A stretch of 64,000 nt of DNA from Aliamphritea hakodatensis (GTDB lineage: Bacteria; Pseudomonadota; Gammaproteobacteria; Pseudomonadales; Balneatricaceae): positions 1,922,001 to 1,986,000 of the forward strand of contig NZ_AP025281.1 of NCBI RefSeq assembly GCF_024347195.1, read 5' to 3'. The translations under genes were made by a program, and so were the position numbers. How positions within the stretch are numbered: the first letter of the stretch is position 1; the number at the start of each line of letters is the position of its first letter. Below, piece after piece: positions 52,667 to 61,840 of this stretch. The notes under the pieces were generated by a model. It saw nothing but the letters and a program-made list of their open reading frames with translations. It was not told the origin of the DNA and searched no databases.

Positions 52667-53527
52667 ATGAAGTTTCCCTATACCTTGCATACCGATATTT
52701 TCCAGCAACCGGATCAGCGGATTTTTTACCGGGTGTACCGTCATAAGGAAAACCGGACCGGCCGGCGGCTGGTCCTGCTCCACGGTGCGGGGGTGGCCGG
52801 TGAGGATACCTGGCAGGCGTTGCTGGCGCAGCTGGCTATGTGGTCAGAAGTATTGGTGCCGGATCTGCGGGGGATGGGGCAGACGGTTGCGCCGGACGGG
52901 GTAGAGTATGCGTATACGGCTCAGGAAGTTGTAAATGATGTGGCGCAGCTGCTGAATCATCTGGGTTGGCAACGTTTTGATCTGGCCGGGTATTCAATGG
53001 GCGGACTGATTTCTATGCTCTATAAACAGCAGCACAGTCAGCACGTTGAAAAGCAGTATCTGCTGGAATCGGCGGCGGTAGACCGTGGTGACTGGCAGGC
53101 CAGTCTTGAGTTACGGGCTGAGTATATGCAGGCCGCAGAGCATCTTAGCACCGATGCTGAAAGGGGTGTACGGCAGTTTCTGGATACCATTTCACCTAAC
53201 CGGAAAGTCTCACCGCTGGTGGAGAAGGTCACCATTGAACGCCTGGCCAACCGCCCCCGGGGATTTGCCCATGCGCTTAAATGTGTCACCGATGCATTGC
53301 AGGATGTGGACCGTGAGGCGTTGCTGGCAGCTCAGGGAGATGTCAGCAGTTTTATCGGGGGTAACAGTGTGTCAGCGATGCATGAATATCAACGGGTACT
53401 GGCAGAGCGTTTGCCAAACTGGCATTACTTCATGGTTGCCGGTACCGATCATTCCCTGCCATTTCAGAAACCAAGACAGATTGCTCAGTTAATGCAGACA
53501 GAGCTTGAACGTTATCTGGCGGACTGA
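52667..53527 (+). CDS. Alpha/beta-hydrolase
   Basis: This 286-residue hydrolase has the oxyanion segment VLLHGAGVAGEDTWQALLAQ, the nucleophile elbow GYSMGGLISMLY and the catalytic-His region GTDHSLPFQKP. The acid is probably in the region before it. There is no signal peptide, so it is cytoplasmic. The substrate is not known. It lies alone upstream of the prp cluster; its 330-bp downstream region carries prp operators. Confidence 0.88.
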   Translation: MKFPYTLHTDIFQQPDQRIFYRVYRHKENRTGRRLVLLHGAGVAGEDTWQALLAQLAMWSEVLVPDLRGMGQTVAPDGVEYAYTAQEVVNDVAQLLNHLGWQRFDLAGYSMGGLISMLYKQQHSQHVEKQYLLESAAVDRGDWQASLELRAEYMQAAEHLSTDAERGVRQFLDTISPNRKVSPLVEKVTIERLANRPRGFAHALKCVTDALQDVDREALLAAQGDVSSFIGGNSVSAMHEYQRVLAERLPNWHYFMVAGTDHSLPFQKPRQIAQLMQTELERYLAD

Positions 53528-53542
53528 AAACTTTTCATAAAG

Positions 53543-53550
53543 TGTCGACA
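53543..53550. promoter_or_regulatory. Partial PrpR-type operator (TGTCGACA)
   Basis: TGTCGACA is the core of the two longer palindromes at 53568 and 53832; here the outer bases do not match. It starts 25 bp before the next site. Confidence 0.4.
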
Positions 53551-53567
53551 GTTTGATTAATTTGCAG

Positions 53568-53581
53568 GATTGTCGACAATC
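53568..53581. promoter_or_regulatory. Probable PrpR operator, upstream copy
   Basis: GATTGTCGACAATC is a perfect 14-bp palindrome, the same as the core of the copy before prpR. ATTGTCGACAAT is the type of site bound by GntR-family PrpR of methylcitrate clusters. Confidence 0.65.
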
Positions 53582-53695
53582 TCCTTAGTATGTTCTTTTA
53601 CTGCTGCCTGTTTCTCTTCTGATTTTTATAAATAGGCTGACGGCCTTAATTTATAGGCTATTGCGGCTGTTTCTGTGTTCTTTCTTTTCATTTAT

Positions 53696-53718
53696 ACCTG
53701 TTCATTTACAGGTTTTTT
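53696..53718 (+). terminator. Weak terminator-like hairpin upstream of prpR
   Basis: ACCTGT (53696-53701) and ACAGGT (53708-53713) pair around TCATTT, followed by six T. It is 170 bp after the hydrolase stop and could end that transcript. Confidence 0.4.
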
Positions 53719-53789
53719 AGAGGGAGAAAGGTCCTAGGGTTTACCCTTATACTTTTGTATAATGTTGACAAATCGCCCTTAAAACCGTC

Positions 53790-53818
53790 TTGACGGGCTA
53801 TAATATGGGCTGTATTGT
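53790..53818 (+). promoter_or_regulatory. Candidate prpR promoter
   Basis: TTGACG (53790-53795) and TATTGT preceded by TG (53813-53818) are 17 bp apart, predicting a start near 53825. A TATAAT at 53799-53804 without a good -35 is an alternative. Either way the operator at 53832 would lie just inside the transcript. Confidence 0.35.
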
Positions 53819-53831
53819 TAGTTCACAATTT

Positions 53832-53847
53832 AGATTGTCGACAATCT
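53832..53847. promoter_or_regulatory. Probable PrpR operator before prpR
   Basis: AGATTGTCGACAATCT is a perfect 16-bp palindrome ending 10 bp before the prpR ATG. It covers the ribosome site and the predicted transcription start, so binding would repress prpR and the genes downstream. Confidence 0.7.
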
Positions 53848-53857
53848 GGAAAATAAT

Positions 53858-54568
53858 ATGACTGAAGTCTCTGAAGTTGAAGTAACAGAGCAAACAATCA
53901 GTAACAGCGAATTGCGCACGCTGGCTGATAAGGTTTGCGAGCAGTTGGTAACTGCCATTGTTAAGGGTGATATTCCGCCGGGCCATAAGATCAGCGAGCC
54001 GGAACTGGCGCGTACTTATGGGATCAGCCGGGGGCCGTTACGGGAGGCGATTCGCCGCCTGGAAGGTTTGCGGTTGGTGGTTCGTGTACCCCATGTGGGC
54101 GCACGGGTGGTATCCCTTAATACGGATGAGTTGCTGGAAATTTATCACGTACGTGAAGCCCTTGAAGGCATGGCCAGCCGACTGGCGGCTGTGAAAATGT
54201 CGCAGGCAGAAATAGACAGCGTGCGGGAACTATTACATGAGCATGAAGCCAGCATCGAAAAGATTGACGGCCATGCCTATTTTCAGAAAGAAGGGGATCT
54301 GGATTTCCATTTCCGGATCGTGCAGGGCAGTCACAACGACAAGCTGATGGAACTGTTAGGCGGTGAGCTTTATCACCTGGTGCGTATGTACCGCTATCAG
54401 TTCAGTGTGTCCAAATCCCGCCCGCAACGTGCCCTGAAAGAACATCACAGGATTCTGGATGCCATCGAAGAGGGTGATGGTGAACTGGCCGAAATCCTGA
54501 TGCGCCGCCATATCAGTACGGCGCGGCGCAATATAGAAGTTAAGTTGACCGATCAGCAGAAAGACTGA
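53858..54568 (+). CDS. prpR: GntR-family regulator of the methylcitrate cycle
   Basis: This 236-residue GntR/FadR-type repressor has an N-terminal winged helix (IPPGHKISEPELARTYGISR, then GPLREAIRRLEGLRLV). The C-terminal FCD ligand domain contains metal-site His/Asp residues (DLDFHFRIVQGSHNDKLMEL, KEHHRILDAIEEGD). It heads the prp gene cluster, and a 16-bp palindrome lies just before it, so it most likely represses prpR and prpB-prpF until 2-methylcitrate accumulates. It is unrelated to the sigma54-type PrpR of E. coli. Confidence 0.88.
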   Translation: MTEVSEVEVTEQTISNSELRTLADKVCEQLVTAIVKGDIPPGHKISEPELARTYGISRGPLREAIRRLEGLRLVVRVPHVGARVVSLNTDELLEIYHVREALEGMASRLAAVKMSQAEIDSVRELLHEHEASIEKIDGHAYFQKEGDLDFHFRIVQGSHNDKLMELLGGELYHLVRMYRYQFSVSKSRPQRALKEHHRILDAIEEGDGELAEILMRRHISTARRNIEVKLTDQQKD

Positions 54569-54604
54569 CCGGTCTGAATCGAGTACTTACATAGGGAGTC
54601 ACTT

Positions 54605-55498
54605 ATGTCGCAGCAACTGACCGCCGGCGGACGTTTCCGTCAGGCTCTGGCAGAAACCAAACCACTACAGATTCTGGGCACCGTGAATGCCTACCACGCA
54701 ATGATGGCGGAGCGGGTTGGTCATAAAGCTATTTACCTTTCCGGTGGCGGTGTTGCGAATGCGTCTTATGGTTTACCTGATCTGGGTATGACTTCGCTGA
54801 ACGATGTGCTGGAAGACGTACGCCGTATTACTGATGCGGTTGAAACCCCGTTGCTGGTGGATATTGATACCGGCTGGGGCGGTGCATTTAACATTGCGAA
54901 GACCGTACGCAATATGACCAAAGCAGGTGCCGCGGCGGTGCATATTGAAGATCAGGTTGCCCAGAAACGCTGCGGCCACCGGCCAAATAAAGAAATCGTC
55001 AGTCTGGAAGAAATGGTCGACCGGGTGAAGGCCGCGGTTGATGCCAAAACCGATGACGACTTTTTCATCATTGCCCGGACGGATGCCTTTCAGCAGGATG
55101 GTCTGAATGCAGCGGTGGAGCGGGCTCAGGCCTGTCTGGAAGCCGGTGCTGACGGTATTTTTGCAGAAGCGGTTCATACCCTGAGTGATTACCGGGCGTT
55201 TGCTGAAGGCATTAACGGTGCGCATCTGCTGGCGAATATTACCGAGTTTGGTGCCACGCCGCTGTTTAACAAGCAGGAGTTAGCTGAGAACGGTGCCACC
55301 ATGGTGCTGTACCCGCTCTCTGCGTTCCGTGCGGCCAATCAGGCAGCGCTGAATGTCTATGAAGCGATCCTGCGTGACGGTGATCAGAAAGCGGTTGTCG
55401 ACAGCATGCAGACCCGGATGGAGCTTTATGATTTCCTGAATTACCACGACTTTGAGCAGAAGCTTGATGCGTTGTTTCAGGAAGGTAAGAACAAATAA
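54605..55498 (+). CDS. prpB: 2-methylisocitrate lyase
   Basis: PrpB splits 2-methylisocitrate to succinate and pyruvate. The 297-residue protein has the isocitrate-lyase-family motif QVAQKRCGHRPNKE (KRCGH with the catalytic Cys), the metal-binding VDIDTGWGGAFNI, IIARTDAF and EFGATPLFNKQEL. It follows prpR by 36 bp, with AGGGAG before the ATG. It performs the last step of propionyl-CoA oxidation in this cluster. Confidence 0.97.
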   Translation: MSQQLTAGGRFRQALAETKPLQILGTVNAYHAMMAERVGHKAIYLSGGGVANASYGLPDLGMTSLNDVLEDVRRITDAVETPLLVDIDTGWGGAFNIAKTVRNMTKAGAAAVHIEDQVAQKRCGHRPNKEIVSLEEMVDRVKAAVDAKTDDDFFIIARTDAFQQDGLNAAVERAQACLEAGADGIFAEAVHTLSDYRAFAEGINGAHLLANITEFGATPLFNKQELAENGATMVLYPLSAFRAANQAALNVYEAILRDGDQKAVVDSMQTRMELYDFLNYHDFEQKLDALFQEGKNK

Positions 55499-55551
55499 AA
55501 ATCAGTGTGTTTTGGCCGGTGTGATGCCGGCCCGGTGTGAGGAGACATATC

Positions 55552-56682
55552 ATGGCTGAAGCGAAGAAGTTGGGCGGTGCCGGTCTGCGGGGGCAGTCTG
55601 CCGGTGAAACGGCACTGTGTACAGTAGGTCAGTCCGGTGCAGGGCTTACCTACCGTGGTTATGACATTAAAGAACTGGCGGATAAAGCGCAGTTTGAAGA
55701 AGTGGCTTATCTGTTGCTGTACGGCAAGCTGCCAAATATGGGTGAGCTTGAGATGTACAAAGCCCGCCTGAAAGAGATGCGCAGCCTGCCACAGGCATTG
55801 CTGACCGTGCTGGAAAATATTCCGGCGGATGCCCATCCGATGGATGTGATGCGCACAGGTTGCTCAATGTTGGGTAACCTGGAAACTGAGCATGACTTTG
55901 CTGAGCAGCATCATCATATTGACCGTATGCTGGCAGCATTCCCGGGCATCATCAACTACTGGTACAACTACAGCCACCACGGTAAGCGGATCAGTGTAGA
56001 AACGGATGCCGATTCCATTGCCGAGCAGTTTCTCTGGACTCTGCATGACAAGAAACCTGAGCCGCTGCATGTTGAAGTAATGCATGCATCGCTGATTCTG
56101 TACGCCGAGCATGAGTTCAATGCATCTACCTTTACCGCCCGGGTATGTGCTTCAACGCTGTCAGATATTCATAGCTGTGTCACTGCGGCGATCGGTTCAC
56201 TGCGTGGCCCGCTGCACGGCGGTGCTAATGAAGCGGCGATGGCGATGATTGAAAACTGGCGCAGTGCCGACGAGGCGGAAGCTGAAGTCATGGGCATGCT
56301 GGCCCGTAAAGATAAGATCATGGGCTTTGGCCATGCGATCTATCGTGAGTCTGATCCCCGTAATGCGATCATCAAGGAATGGTCGAAGAAACTGTCGGAG
56401 CAGGTCGGTGATGAGTACCTGTACGCGGTTTCTGAGCGGGTAGAAGCGGTGATGTGGCGCGAGAAGAAGCTGTTCTGTAATGCGGATTTCTTCCATGCCT
56501 CTGCCTATAACTTCATGGGCATTCCGACCAAGCTGTTTACGCCAATTTTTGTTTGTTCCCGTGTTGCCGGCTGGACTGCGCACGTGATGGAGCAAAGAGC
56601 CAATAACCGGATTATCCGCCCGTCGGCGGACTATACCGGTCCTGATTCCGCTGACTGGGTAGCGATCGAAGATCGTCCTTAA
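55552..56682 (+). CDS. prpC: 2-methylcitrate synthase
   Basis: PrpC condenses propionyl-CoA with oxaloacetate. The 376-residue enzyme shows citrate-synthase-family motifs: QSAGETALCTVGQSGAGLTY, RGYDIKELADKAQFEEVAYL, LHGGANEAAMAMI, and GFGHAIYRESDPRN with the active-site His, and Arg residues near the C-terminus (NNRIIRPSADYTGP). ATG 55552 with GAGGAG upstream is chosen over a start at 55537. It lies between prpB and acnD. Confidence 0.96.
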   Translation: MAEAKKLGGAGLRGQSAGETALCTVGQSGAGLTYRGYDIKELADKAQFEEVAYLLLYGKLPNMGELEMYKARLKEMRSLPQALLTVLENIPADAHPMDVMRTGCSMLGNLETEHDFAEQHHHIDRMLAAFPGIINYWYNYSHHGKRISVETDADSIAEQFLWTLHDKKPEPLHVEVMHASLILYAEHEFNASTFTARVCASTLSDIHSCVTAAIGSLRGPLHGGANEAAMAMIENWRSADEAEAEVMGMLARKDKIMGFGHAIYRESDPRNAIIKEWSKKLSEQVGDEYLYAVSERVEAVMWREKKLFCNADFFHASAYNFMGIPTKLFTPIFVCSRVAGWTAHVMEQRANNRIIRPSADYTGPDSADWVAIEDRP

Positions 56683-56820
56683 CCACTGAGCTGAGTCACC
56701 GTTGCCCCGGCCGGTTATGCCGGGGTCGCGGAACATTTCTAATAAAAAAGGGGAGCCGGCACCGGATTTTTTGTGTGCAAGGCTTCGCTCGTGTAAAAAA
56801 TACTGACGGGTCCTGATGCT

Positions 56821-59409
56821 ATGAATACTGCAAACCGTAAACCCCTTCCGGGTACGCAGCTGGATTACTTTGATACGCGTGCTGCGATCGAAGCCATTCA
56901 GCCGGGCGCGTATGCCGGCCTTCCTTATACTTCCCGTGTATTGGCGGAACAGCTGGTGCGCCGCTGTGAACCGGCGGTGCTGAGCGATTCCCTGAAACAG
57001 ATTATTGAGCGCAAGCGGGACCTTGATTTTCCATGGTATCCGGCCCGGGTGGTGTGTCATGACATTCTGGGGCAGACTGCGCTGGTGGATCTGGCGGGCC
57101 TGCGGGATGCAATTGCAGATCAGGGCGGTGACCCGGCGAAGGTCAACCCGGTGGTACCAACTCAGTTAATCGTCGATCACTCGCTGGCGGTTGAGCACGG
57201 TGGTTTTGACCCTGAAGCATTTGAGAAAAACCGCGCCATTGAAGATCGCCGTAATGAAGACCGTTTCCATTTTATCGAGTGGACCAAAACCGCATTTGAA
57301 AATGTGGATGTGATTCCGGCCGGTAACGGCATCATGCACCAGATTAATTTGGAGAAAATGTCGCCAGTGATTCAGGCCCGTGATGGCATTGCCTTCCCGG
57401 ACACCTGTGTTGGTACTGACAGCCATACCCCCCACGTGGATGCACTGGGTGTAATTGCCATTGGTGTCGGTGGTCTGGAAGCCGAAAACGTGATGCTGGG
57501 GCGCGCTTCCATGATGCGCCTGCCGGACATTATCGGTGTTGAGCTGACCGGCAAACGTCAGCCGGGGATTACTGCCACGGATATCGTGCTGGCACTGACG
57601 GAGTTCCTGCGTAAAGAGCGGGTGGTTTCTGCCTATCTTGAGTTCTACGGTGAAGGTGCCCGGGATCTGACCATCGGTGACCGCGCAACCATTGCCAATA
57701 TGACGCCGGAGTTCGGTGCCTCTGCCGGTATGTTCTACATCGATGAGCAGACCATTGATTATCTGAAACTGACCGGACGTGAGCCGGAGCAGGTGGCGCT
57801 GGTTGAACATTATGCAAAAACCACCGGCCTGTGGGCGGATGATCTGGTTGCTGCTGAATATGAACGGGTGCTGACCTTTGACCTTTCATCGGTATGCCGC
57901 AACATGGCGGGGCCGTCTAACCCGCACCGCCGTTTGCCCACTTCTGAGCTGGCCGAGCGGGGCGTTGCCGGCAGCTGGGAAGAAAAACCCGGTGAAATGC
58001 CGGACGGTGCCGTGATCATTGCAGCCATTACCAGTTGCACCAATACCAGCAACCCGCGCAACGTGGTGGCGGCCGGTCTGGTGGCCCGCAAAGCGAATGA
58101 GTTAGGCTTGCTGCGTAAGCCCTGGGTGAAGTCTTCTTTTGCGCCGGGTTCCAAGGTGGCCCGCCTGTATCTGGAAGAAGCCGGTTTGTTATCTGAGCTG
58201 GAAGCTCTGGGTTTCGGCATCGTCGCCTATGCCTGCACCACCTGTAACGGCATGAGCGGTGCCCTTGATCCGGCAATCCAGCAGGAAGTGATCGACCGTG
58301 ATCTGTACAGCACCGCGGTGCTGTCCGGTAACCGTAACTTTGATGGCCGGATTCACCCATATGCCAAACAAGCATTCCTGGCATCCCCACCGCTGGTGGT
58401 GGCTTATGCTATAGCCGGTACGGTACGTTTTGATATTGAAAAAGACGTACTGGGTACAGATCAGAACGGTAACCCGGTTACGCTGAAAGACATCTGGCCA
58501 AGTGACGAAGAAATTGATGCGATTGTTGCCTCCAGCGTGAAGCCGGAACAGTTCAAGCAGGTTTACATTCCAATGTTTGATCTGGGTAAGGCGGAGCAAG
58601 CAGAAAGTCCGCTGTATGACTGGCGTGCGCAGAGTACCTACATTCGTCGCCCGCCATACTGGGAAGGTGCACTGGCCGGTGCCCGTGGCCTTAAGGGCAT
58701 GCGTCCGCTGGCGGTGCTGGGGGATAACATTACAACGGATCACCTGTCGCCTTCTAATGCGATTCTGGCCAGCAGTGCTGCCGGTGAGTATCTGGCTTAT
58801 ATGGGCTTGCCGGAAGAAGACTTCAACTCCTACGCGACCCACCGTGGTGATCACCTGACGGCGCAACGGGCGACATTTGCGAACCCTAAGCTGCTCAATG
58901 AAATGTGCCGGGATGATGCCGGTGAAATTATTCAGGGTTCGCTGGCACGGGTTGAGCCGGAAGGGCAGCAGACCCGTATGTGGGAAGCCATTGAAACCTA
59001 CATGGAACGCAGCCAGCCGCTGATCATTGTGGCGGGTGCGGATTATGGTCAGGGGTCATCCCGGGACTGGGCGGCGAAAGGCGTCCGTCTGGCGGGTGTT
59101 GAAGCCATTGTGGCGGAAGGATTTGAACGTATTCACCGGACTAATTTAGTGGGGATGGGGGTTCTGCCGCTGGAATTTAAGGCCGGTGAAACCCGTGAGA
59201 CCTATGGCATTGACGGCACCGAGACATTTGATGTGCTGGGTGAGCGTAAGCCGCGGGCCGAACTGACGCTGCTGATTCACCGTACGAACGGTGAAACCGT
59301 TGAAGTGCCGGTTACCTGCCGTCTGGATACCGCTGAAGAGGTATCGGTTTATGAGGCGGGCGGTGTTCTGCAGCGTTTTGCTAAGGACTTTCTTGAGGGA
59401 AACGCTTAG
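56821..59409 (+). CDS. acnD: Fe-S 2-methylcitrate dehydratase (AcnD)
   Basis: AcnD dehydrates 2-methylcitrate to a 2-methylaconitate isomer that needs PrpF for further use. The 862-residue aconitase-family protein has cluster ligands in ITSCTNTSNPRNVV and YACTTCNGMSGALD. The swivel domain is seen as GADYGQGSSRDWAAKGVRLA and FERIHRTNLVGMGVLPLEF. The start MNTANRKPLPGTQLDYFDTR matches the AcnD type. Together with prpF it replaces PrpD, which is not found in the cluster. Confidence 0.96.
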   Translation: MNTANRKPLPGTQLDYFDTRAAIEAIQPGAYAGLPYTSRVLAEQLVRRCEPAVLSDSLKQIIERKRDLDFPWYPARVVCHDILGQTALVDLAGLRDAIADQGGDPAKVNPVVPTQLIVDHSLAVEHGGFDPEAFEKNRAIEDRRNEDRFHFIEWTKTAFENVDVIPAGNGIMHQINLEKMSPVIQARDGIAFPDTCVGTDSHTPHVDALGVIAIGVGGLEAENVMLGRASMMRLPDIIGVELTGKRQPGITATDIVLALTEFLRKERVVSAYLEFYGEGARDLTIGDRATIANMTPEFGASAGMFYIDEQTIDYLKLTGREPEQVALVEHYAKTTGLWADDLVAAEYERVLTFDLSSVCRNMAGPSNPHRRLPTSELAERGVAGSWEEKPGEMPDGAVIIAAITSCTNTSNPRNVVAAGLVARKANELGLLRKPWVKSSFAPGSKVARLYLEEAGLLSELEALGFGIVAYACTTCNGMSGALDPAIQQEVIDRDLYSTAVLSGNRNFDGRIHPYAKQAFLASPPLVVAYAIAGTVRFDIEKDVLGTDQNGNPVTLKDIWPSDEEIDAIVASSVKPEQFKQVYIPMFDLGKAEQAESPLYDWRAQSTYIRRPPYWEGALAGARGLKGMRPLAVLGDNITTDHLSPSNAILASSAAGEYLAYMGLPEEDFNSYATHRGDHLTAQRATFANPKLLNEMCRDDAGEIIQGSLARVEPEGQQTRMWEAIETYMERSQPLIIVAGADYGQGSSRDWAAKGVRLAGVEAIVAEGFERIHRTNLVGMGVLPLEFKAGETRETYGIDGTETFDVLGERKPRAELTLLIHRTNGETVEVPVTCRLDTAEEVSVYEAGGVLQRFAKDFLEGNA

Positions 59410-59495
59410 GGCTACCTTGAAGGTAACGCGTAACAGCTAATGTAAACGGCCCGCTGCGGTTTAACCATGGCGGGCATTTAATCAGGAATTGAATT

Positions 59496-60674
59496 ATGGC
59501 GCATGTTCCTCAGATCAGAATACCGGCAACCTATATCCGTGGCGGCACCAGTAAAGGGGTATTCTTCAGCCTTGAAGAATTGCCGGAAGTAGCTCAGTTA
59601 CCGGGGCCTGCACGGGATGCGTTGCTGCAGCGGGTGATCGGCAGCCCGGACCCTTACGGTAAGCAAACCGACGGGATGGGAGGTGCTACCTCCAGTACCA
59701 GTAAAACGGTCATTCTGGCGAAGAGCAGCCAGCCGGATCATGATGTGGATTACCTGTTTGGTCAGGTGGCCATCGATAAGCCTTTCGTGGACTGGAGCGG
59801 TAACTGCGGCAACCTGTCGGCAGCAGTCGGGGCGTTCGCGATCAGTAAAGGGCTGGTGGATACTTCGCGGGTGCCGGAAAATGGTGTCGCCGTAGTCAGA
59901 ATCTGGCAGGCGAATATTCACAAAACCATAATTGCCCATGTGCCGATGACGAACGGCGAAGTGCAGGAAACCGGCGACTTTGAGCTGGACGGTGTTACTT
60001 TTCCGGCCGCTGAGGTGCAGGTTGAGTTTATGTCGCCGGCGGACGGTGACGGTGCGATGTTCCCCACCGGCAATCTGGTGGATGAACTGGCGGTGCCGGG
60101 TGTCGGTACCTTAGCGGCGACTATGATCAATGCGGGTATCCCTACTATTTTCGTTAATGCGGCTGAGATCGGTTATAGCGGTGCTGAATTGCAGGATGAC
60201 ATTAATAATGATGAAGCTGCGCTGGCGAAGTTTGAAGCCATCCGGGCCTATGGTGCGGTGCGCATGGGGCTGATCAGTGATATCAGTGAAGCGGCCGGCC
60301 GGCAGCACACGCCAAAGGTGGCCTTTGTGGCGCCGCCATCGGATTATGTCTCTTCCAGTGGTAAAGCGATTGCTGCCGGTGATACCGATCTGCAGGTGCG
60401 GGCGCTGTCCATGGGGAAGTTACACCATGCCATGATGGGCACGGCAGCGGTGGCTATAGGTACCGCTGCGGCGATTCCCGGCACGCTGGTCAATCTGGCC
60501 GCCGGTGGCGGTGAACGCAGTGCGGTGCGTTTTGGGCATCCTTCCGGAACTTTACGGGTGGGCGCAGAGGCGGCCTGTGAAAACGGCGAGTGGACCGCGA
60601 CCAAGGCTGTGATGAGCCGCAGTGCGCGGGTGCTGATGGAAGGCTGGGTAAGGGTTCCCGGTGACTGTTTCTGA
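59496..60674 (+). CDS. prpF: 2-methylaconitate cis-trans isomerase PrpF
   Basis: PrpF isomerises the AcnD product so that it can become 2-methylisocitrate. The 392-residue protein has the family start RIPATYIRGGTSKGVFFSLE, GGATSSTSKTVILAKS, DWSGNCGNLSAAVGAFAI and FGHPSGTLRVGAEA near the end. It has a diaminopimelate-epimerase-like fold and no cofactor. It ends the prp cluster, followed by a terminator shared with metA. Confidence 0.96.
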   Translation: MAHVPQIRIPATYIRGGTSKGVFFSLEELPEVAQLPGPARDALLQRVIGSPDPYGKQTDGMGGATSSTSKTVILAKSSQPDHDVDYLFGQVAIDKPFVDWSGNCGNLSAAVGAFAISKGLVDTSRVPENGVAVVRIWQANIHKTIIAHVPMTNGEVQETGDFELDGVTFPAAEVQVEFMSPADGDGAMFPTGNLVDELAVPGVGTLAATMINAGIPTIFVNAAEIGYSGAELQDDINNDEAALAKFEAIRAYGAVRMGLISDISEAAGRQHTPKVAFVAPPSDYVSSSGKAIAAGDTDLQVRALSMGKLHHAMMGTAAVAIGTAAAIPGTLVNLAAGGGERSAVRFGHPSGTLRVGAEAACENGEWTATKAVMSRSARVLMEGWVRVPGDCF

Positions 60675-60700
60675 GATAAACTGTTCAGTGACCGGATAAT

Positions 60701-60728
60701 AAAAAAGGACTCATGTGAGTCCTTTTTT
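60701..60728. terminator. Bidirectional terminator between prpF and metA
   Basis: AAAAAAGGACTC and GAGTCCTTTTTT pair around ATGT. The A-run and T-run on both sides let it end prpF (+) and metA (-). Confidence 0.9.
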
Positions 60729-60748
60729 GTGTCCGGGGGCTGACGTTT

Positions 60749-61831
60749 TTACTTGCCGGAATAGAGCCCCAGCGGATCGTTCGGGTCCAGCTGATCTTCA
60801 AACTGCTTGGTGCGGTCGACGTTGGTCGTCTGGTAAACCTGACCCAGCCAGCGGTTAGTAAAGGCGTTAGCGGTGTCCTGCCAGCTGTTGTGTACCAGCG
60901 GCGTGACATGTTTTTCCGGAAATTCCGGCAGTTCAGTGCCATTGGTCATCGCGCTGGTCAGGCGCAGTTGGTATTCCTCAAGAATCGCCTGGGACTGCAG
61001 CGACAGATAGTTCGACGGAAATGGCGGATAGTCGCCACGGTCACCGCTGACATAACGCATGACTTCCCGTTTGTATTCTTTCAGCAGGCTGATGGTGTCG
61101 TATTCCGGGTGTCCCTGCAGGAAGATAATCCGGAAACCGTCTTCGCTGACGGCCAGATGGGGACCGGCTTCTTCCGATTCCACCAGTACTTTCAGGCCGG
61201 CGTTGCGCATCGCATCACTGGCCACTTCGTTGTGCCGTGAGTGGCAGGCGTCAAACCGGCTGTTCATACCGTGTACCAGCGGGTGAGTGGGATCGCTGAC
61301 AGTATGATTGAACAGCCCCCAGCATTTTTCCGGCAGCGGCTGGCGGTCGATGTCGTACTTGATTTTCAGCAGTGCATGGGATGCCAGGCACGAACAGAGA
61401 ATCGAGGTGACGTTGTCGTACGCCCAGTCGACCACGTCTTTCAGCGGTTCCCAGAAGTCTTCGTCCTGAATATTCTTGTTGGCCACATTTGCGCCGGTAA
61501 TGACCAGCGCATCCAGACCTTCCAGTTTCAGCTGTTCGAAGTCGTCGTAGTAATCCGCCACGTACTGCTGAATTTCCGGGCTGCGTTTTTCTGCGTTGAT
61601 GGTGAACGGGTGAAAAATAAACTGGGCGATCTGGTTACTGCTGGCGATCAGGCGCAGGAATTGCCGCTCGGTCGCGGTGAAAGCCGCATCCGGCATCATG
61701 TTGAGGAAACCGATATGCAATTCACGAATGTCCTGAGTGGTGGCGCGCTCATGGGTGAGGATCGCGAAACCTTCAGCTGCTAATTTTGTATAGCTGGGTA
61801 AGACCCGGCTGGAAGGGGTAATAATCGGCAT
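60749..61831 (-). CDS. metA: Homoserine O-succinyltransferase family enzyme MetA
   Basis: MetA activates homoserine with an acyl-CoA for methionine synthesis. The 360-residue protein shows the family segments RELHIGFLNMMPDAAFTATE, GLDALVITGANV, a nucleophile-type cysteine region TSILCSCLASHALL, ACHSRHNEV, and GHPEYDTISLLKEYKREV with the His and Glu of the catalytic set. The usual CWGAQA around the nucleophile is replaced by CSCLASHA, so it is a divergent member. Acyl-CoA choice (succinyl or acetyl) is open. It lies nine bases after an ATPase gene on the same strand. Confidence 0.85.
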   Translation of the reverse strand: MPIITPSSRVLPSYTKLAAEGFAILTHERATTQDIRELHIGFLNMMPDAAFTATERQFLRLIASSNQIAQFIFHPFTINAEKRSPEIQQYVADYYDDFEQLKLEGLDALVITGANVANKNIQDEDFWEPLKDVVDWAYDNVTSILCSCLASHALLKIKYDIDRQPLPEKCWGLFNHTVSDPTHPLVHGMNSRFDACHSRHNEVASDAMRNAGLKVLVESEEAGPHLAVSEDGFRIIFLQGHPEYDTISLLKEYKREVMRYVSGDRGDYPPFPSNYLSLQSQAILEEYQLRLTSAMTNGTELPEFPEKHVTPLVHNSWQDTANAFTNRWLGQVYQTTNVDRTKQFEDQLDPNDPLGLYSGK

Positions 61832-61840
61832 AATAAATTC

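Noticed and set aside
52926..52938. GTTGTAA-containing stretch resembling the core of an enterobacterial Ter site
   Set aside because: It lies inside the hydrolase coding sequence, matches only part of the consensus, and the site specificity of the Tus-like protein here is unknown.
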